From UBA5314 sp035560815 (GTDB taxonomy: Bacteria > Bacillota > Syntrophomonadia > Syntrophomonadales > Syntrophomonadaceae), in the NCBI GenBank assembly GCA_035560815.1, contig DATMYR010000055.1, positions 11,284 to 75,283 on the forward strand: a DNA stretch of 64,000 nucleotides, in the 5' to 3' direction. The translations under genes were made by a program, and so were the position numbers. The stretch's first letter is position 1; each line of letters begins with the position of its first letter. The notes under the pieces are model-generated. The model saw only the letters and a list, made by a program, of their open reading frames with translations, did not search any database and was not told where the DNA came from. Below, piece after piece: positions 61,228-64,000 of the stretch.

Positions 61228-63702
61228 CTAGTGAGCCACGATATTCACAAGTTTGCCTGGGACGACAATCACTTTGACCACAGTCTTTCCCTGCAGCATA
61301 GCCTGGATGCGTTCACTATTCAGTGCAGCTTGGCGGAGTTCCTCTTCGCTGATGCCGGTGGGTACGATAAGACGATCCCGCACCTTTCCACTGATCTGAA
61401 GAACGATTTCCACTTCATCTTTATGCAGGGCCTCTCGATCAAAGACCGGCCATTTTTGCAGATGGATGCTCTGCGTAAAGCCCACCGCCTGCCATAATTC
61501 TTCACAGATATGTGGAGAAAAGGGACTCAAGAGCAGCAAGAGATTCACCACTGCTTCCTTGATAAGGGCTGGGTTGGCCTGAGGCGCTTCCCGGTAGCTG
61601 CTCAGGGTGTTGGAAAGCTCCATGATGGCGCTCAAGGCGGTATTAAAATTGAAGCGTTCCTGAATGTCATCACTCACTTTTTTAATGGTAGCATGCGTCT
61701 TATAATGCAGGTTGCGCGCTGCTTCATCCAATTCGCCAAAACCATCCACATCCGCTAGACCCTTAATTAAATCGGCATATTCCGAAACCACACGCCAGAC
61801 CCGGTTGAGAAAACGGTAAGAACCTTCTACTCCCTGGTCGCTCCACTCCAGGTCTCTTTCCGGGGGAGAAGCAAAGAGGATAAAGAGTCGGGCCGTATCA
61901 GCACCGTAGGTGTTGATAATTTCTTCCGGGCTGACTACATTGCCTTTCGTTTTGGACATCTTGGTCCCTTCTTTTAGGACCATCCCCTGGGTAAGGAGGT
62001 TGGTGAAAGGCTCCTGGCAGCGCAGCATATTGATATCGAAAAGAAACTTGGTAAAAAAGCGGGCATACATAAGATGCAGGATCGCGTGCTCTACACCCCC
62101 GATGTACTGATCCACCGGCATCCAGTAATCTACTGCTTCGGCGGTGAAGGGGAGAGCATCGCTATGGGGGCTGCAAAAACGGTCAAAATACCAGGATGAA
62201 CAGACAAAAGTATCCATGGTATCGGTTTCCCGGCGGGCTTCCTGGCCGCAGCAGGGGCAGGTGGTGTGGTAGAAGCTCTCTACATAGTTGAGCGGCGACT
62301 CTCCGGTGGGCTTGAATTCCACGTCCTCTGGAAGCAGGACCGGAAGGTCTTTTTCAGGAACAGCTACGGCTCCGCAATCAGGGCAATAGACAATGGGAAT
62401 GGGAGCCCCCCAGTAGCGCTGCCGGGAGATCAGCCAGTCGCGCAGGCGGAAGTTCACTGTGCCGTGGCCCCAACCCTGTTTTTCCATATGCTGAATAATC
62501 GATTTTTGGCCATCTTCCACACTCAGACCGTTGAAGGGTCCGGAATTGACCATCAACCCTTCGCTGGTATAGGCTTCCAGCAAATCATTGCTGTTGCTGG
62601 GGGAATCGCTTCCTTGAATGACTACCCGAATAGGAATCTCATATTTACGTGCAAAATCGAAGTCGCGCTGGTCATGGGCGGGCACCGCCATAATGGCTCC
62701 GGTTCCATAATCCATCAAAACATAGTTGGCCAGCCAGATGGGAATCCTTTCCCCATTCATCGGGTTGATCGCATAACGACCGGTAAAGATTCCTTCCTTT
62801 TCAGCATCACTCGAAGTGCGGGCGATTTCACTGAGCCGGCGGATCCGGTCGACAAATGACTTAACCGCGGCTTCCTCGGGGCGACCGGCAACAAGTTGCT
62901 CCACCAGGGGGTGTTCCGGAGCCAGGACCATATAGGTGACACCGAAAACGGTGTCAGCGCGGGTGGTAAAGACCGTCATCTGCTCTTCGCTGTCTTCAAT
63001 AGACATTGAAAATTCCAGGCCTTCGCTGCGTCCAATCCAGTTGCGCTGCATAGTTTTGACCTTTTCCGGCCAACCGGGTAGAGTCTCCAGGTCATCCAGC
63101 AAGCGCTGGGCATAATCTGTGATCTTAAAAAACCACTGTTCCAACTGACGTTTAACAACACCGGTTTCACAGCGCTCACAGCTTCCGTCAACCACCTGCT
63201 CATTGGCCAGAACCGTCTGGCAGGAAGGGCACCAGTTGACCGCCGCCCGGCGTTTATAGGCCAAACCCTTTTCATAGAGTTTTAGGAACATCCACTGGGT
63301 GAATTTGTAGTAATCAGGCTTGCAAGAAGCTACCTCTCGATCCCAATCATAGCTAATGCCCAGGGTTTTTAACTGGCTTTTCATGTTCTCTATATTGCTG
63401 TAAGTCCATTTCGCGGGAGGAATGCCATGTTTCAAGGCGGCGTTTTCAGCAGGCAGACCAAAGGAATCCCAGCCCATGGGGTGTAAAACATTGAAGCCCT
63501 GCATAGTTTTAAAGCGGGCCACCACGTCTCCGATGGCATAATTCCGAACATGGCCCATGTGCAGATTCCCGGAAGGGTAGGGGAACATTTCCAGGTCGTA
63601 GTATTTCGGTTTTGTGGGATCCTCGAAGACTCGGTAAAAATTATGAGCCTCCCAATAGGTCTGCCATTTGGCTTCAATCCTCTTAAAATCGTACTTCTCC
63701 AA
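61228..63702 (-). CDS. leuS: Leucyl-tRNA synthetase
   Basis: Class I synthetase of 824 residues that charges tRNA-Leu. HIGH appears in PYPSGNLHMGHVRNYA, the zinc knuckle region has CPSCQTVL and CERCETG, and KMSKS appears as GTKMSKTKGN. The editing domain lies between. The start is TTG 63702 with GAGGAGGAAT upstream; the N-terminus MEKYDFKRIEAKWQ is typical. Expression is controlled by a T-box leader (63727-64000) that contains a tRNA-Ala gene. ogt follows in the same message. Confidence 0.97.
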   Translation of the reverse strand: MEKYDFKRIEAKWQTYWEAHNFYRVFEDPTKPKYYDLEMFPYPSGNLHMGHVRNYAIGDVVARFKTMQGFNVLHPMGWDSFGLPAENAALKHGIPPAKWTYSNIENMKSQLKTLGISYDWDREVASCKPDYYKFTQWMFLKLYEKGLAYKRRAAVNWCPSCQTVLANEQVVDGSCERCETGVVKRQLEQWFFKITDYAQRLLDDLETLPGWPEKVKTMQRNWIGRSEGLEFSMSIEDSEEQMTVFTTRADTVFGVTYMVLAPEHPLVEQLVAGRPEEAAVKSFVDRIRRLSEIARTSSDAEKEGIFTGRYAINPMNGERIPIWLANYVLMDYGTGAIMAVPAHDQRDFDFARKYEIPIRVVIQGSDSPSNSNDLLEAYTSEGLMVNSGPFNGLSVEDGQKSIIQHMEKQGWGHGTVNFRLRDWLISRQRYWGAPIPIVYCPDCGAVAVPEKDLPVLLPEDVEFKPTGESPLNYVESFYHTTCPCCGQEARRETDTMDTFVCSSWYFDRFCSPHSDALPFTAEAVDYWMPVDQYIGGVEHAILHLMYARFFTKFLFDINMLRCQEPFTNLLTQGMVLKEGTKMSKTKGNVVSPEEIINTYGADTARLFILFASPPERDLEWSDQGVEGSYRFLNRVWRVVSEYADLIKGLADVDGFGELDEAARNLHYKTHATIKKVSDDIQERFNFNTALSAIMELSNTLSSYREAPQANPALIKEAVVNLLLLLSPFSPHICEELWQAVGFTQSIHLQKWPVFDREALHKDEVEIVLQISGKVRDRLIVPTGISEEELRQAALNSERIQAMLQGKTVVKVIVVPGKLVNIVAH

Positions 63703-63726
63703 ACTGATTCCTCCTCGGCATTACAG

Positions 63727-63763
63727 AAAAATAAAAAACTCTCTTCCCGCAAGGGACGAGAGT
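63727..63763 (-). terminator. T-box terminator of leuS
   Basis: On the minus strand CTCTCGTCCC and GGGAAGAGAG pair (one G-A mismatch) around TTGC and run into TTTTTTATTTTT. It lies directly after the T-box motif and would form when the antiterminator does not. Confidence 0.88.
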
Positions 63764-64000
63764 CTTCTCCCGTGGTACCACCCTTATTGACAAAGATAAA
63801 AATGGTGGAGCTAGTGGGATTCGAACCCACGGCCTCTTGAATGCCATTCAAGCGCGATCCCAACTTCGCCATAGCCCCACATTGTCCGCTCTTTAAGGTA
63901 ACGGATTTACCGTTACAGGCTGAATATCGCCTGTAAAGCTCCCCGGCGAGTTCAACCAGCCTATGCCGCCTTCCACCCACCGGCGGCTCTCTGCTGCTGC
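63764..64000 (-). promoter_or_regulatory. Leucine T-box leader of leuS, interrupted by a tRNA gene
   Basis: Reading the minus strand from the window edge: AGAGAGCC and a GCCGCC/GGCGGC stem with loop GGTGGGTGGAA form the distal part of stem I. GAACTC (63948-63953) gives the specifier codon CTC for leucine. A TTACAGGC/GCCTGTAA hairpin follows, and TAACGG/CCGTTA is stem III. Then comes a full tRNA-Ala gene (63803-63878). Only after it comes the T-box motif AATAAGGGTGGTACCACGG (63770-63788) and the terminator. The 5' end of stem I lies beyond the window. Confidence 0.88.
63803..63878 (-). tRNA. tRNA-Ala(GGC) inside the leuS T-box leader
   Basis: A complete 76-base cloverleaf on the minus strand. 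The acceptor stem GGGGCTA/TAGCTCC carries the G3-U70 pair that defines tRNA-Ala. The D stem is GCGA/TCGC, the anticodon stem CTTGA/TCAAG holds loop ATGGCAT with anticodon GGC, the T arm is GTGGG-TTCGAAT-CCCAC, and A73 plus CCA are encoded. It has the same orientation as leuS. No -35/-10 pair is seen just upstream, so it appears to be transcribed from the leuS promoter. Confidence 0.93.

Overview
The window looks like chromosome of an endospore-forming clostridial Firmicute, most likely a syntrophic fatty-acid oxidiser of the Syntrophomonas type. This is an inference. It rests on a thiolase / CoA-transferase / 3-hydroxybutyryl-CoA dehydrogenase run, sporulation genes (lonB, spoIVFA-like, spoIVFB, spo0B), a T-box leader, an L27 made with a Prp-cleaved N-terminal extension, and a tungstate importer of the kind that feeds W-formate dehydrogenases. 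No rRNA, CRISPR array, integrase or complete insertion sequence is visible.

Layout. 0.2-3.7 kb: C4 beta-oxidation genes, then an in-frame relic of an acyl-CoA dehydrogenase. 3.8-6.0 kb: a gene-poor patch with one orphan gene, one membrane protein and a broken DNRLRE-domain gene. 6.0-6.5 kb: five tRNA genes on the minus strand from one strong promoter. 6.7-14.7 kb: mixed accessory genes (CoA-disulfide reductase/rhodanese, PD-(D/E)XK-like protein, orphan solute-binding protein, TrmO fusion, L,D-transpeptidase, TPR protein, lipoprotein). 14.8-23.2 kb: tRNA-Gly, tig, clpP, clpX, lonB, lon, engB (protein folding and proteolysis). 23.3-26.5 kb: a SEC-C protein and a secreted repeat protein. 26.8-34.8 kb: valS, folC, a phosphate transporter pair behind a Pho box, rex, DUF4321, maf, radC. 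34.9-42.7 kb: mreBCD, PBP2, minCDE, rodA (cell shape and division placement). 43.2-45.9 kb: a likely Moco/Tuco riboswitch and tupBCA. 46.1-57.1 kb: spoIVFA-like, spoIVFB, a radical-SAM/DUF2344 pair, rng, rplU-prp-rpmA, spo0B, obgE, proB, proA, which extends the classical spoIVF-rplU-obg order of Bacillus. 57.3-60.6 kb: a VTT membrane protein, a cysteine-cluster protein, nadD, yqeK, rsfS. 60.7-64.0 kb (minus strand): leuS and ogt behind a leucine T-box leader.

The most unusual signal is at the right edge. A complete tRNA-Ala(GGC) gene lies inside the leuS T-box leader, between the stem I-III part and the antiterminator/terminator part, in the same orientation and with no visible promoter of its own. 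As laid out, the T-box terminator would also end the tRNA transcript, so the tRNA could be made whether or not leuS is read. RNase P and 3' processing would cut the sensor half away from the decision half. Other regulatory signals are a triple TTAACA-type Pho box with exact 11-bp periodicity ahead of the phosphate transporter, the riboswitch candidate ahead of tupB, and a scattered family of GGGGAC-containing intergenic palindromes.

Many genes start with TTG (lonB, lon, rex, mreC, mreD, rodA, rsfS, leuS). radC seems to start with CTG, and folC has no convincing standard start. All family assignments come from reading motifs and lengths; no database search was run.
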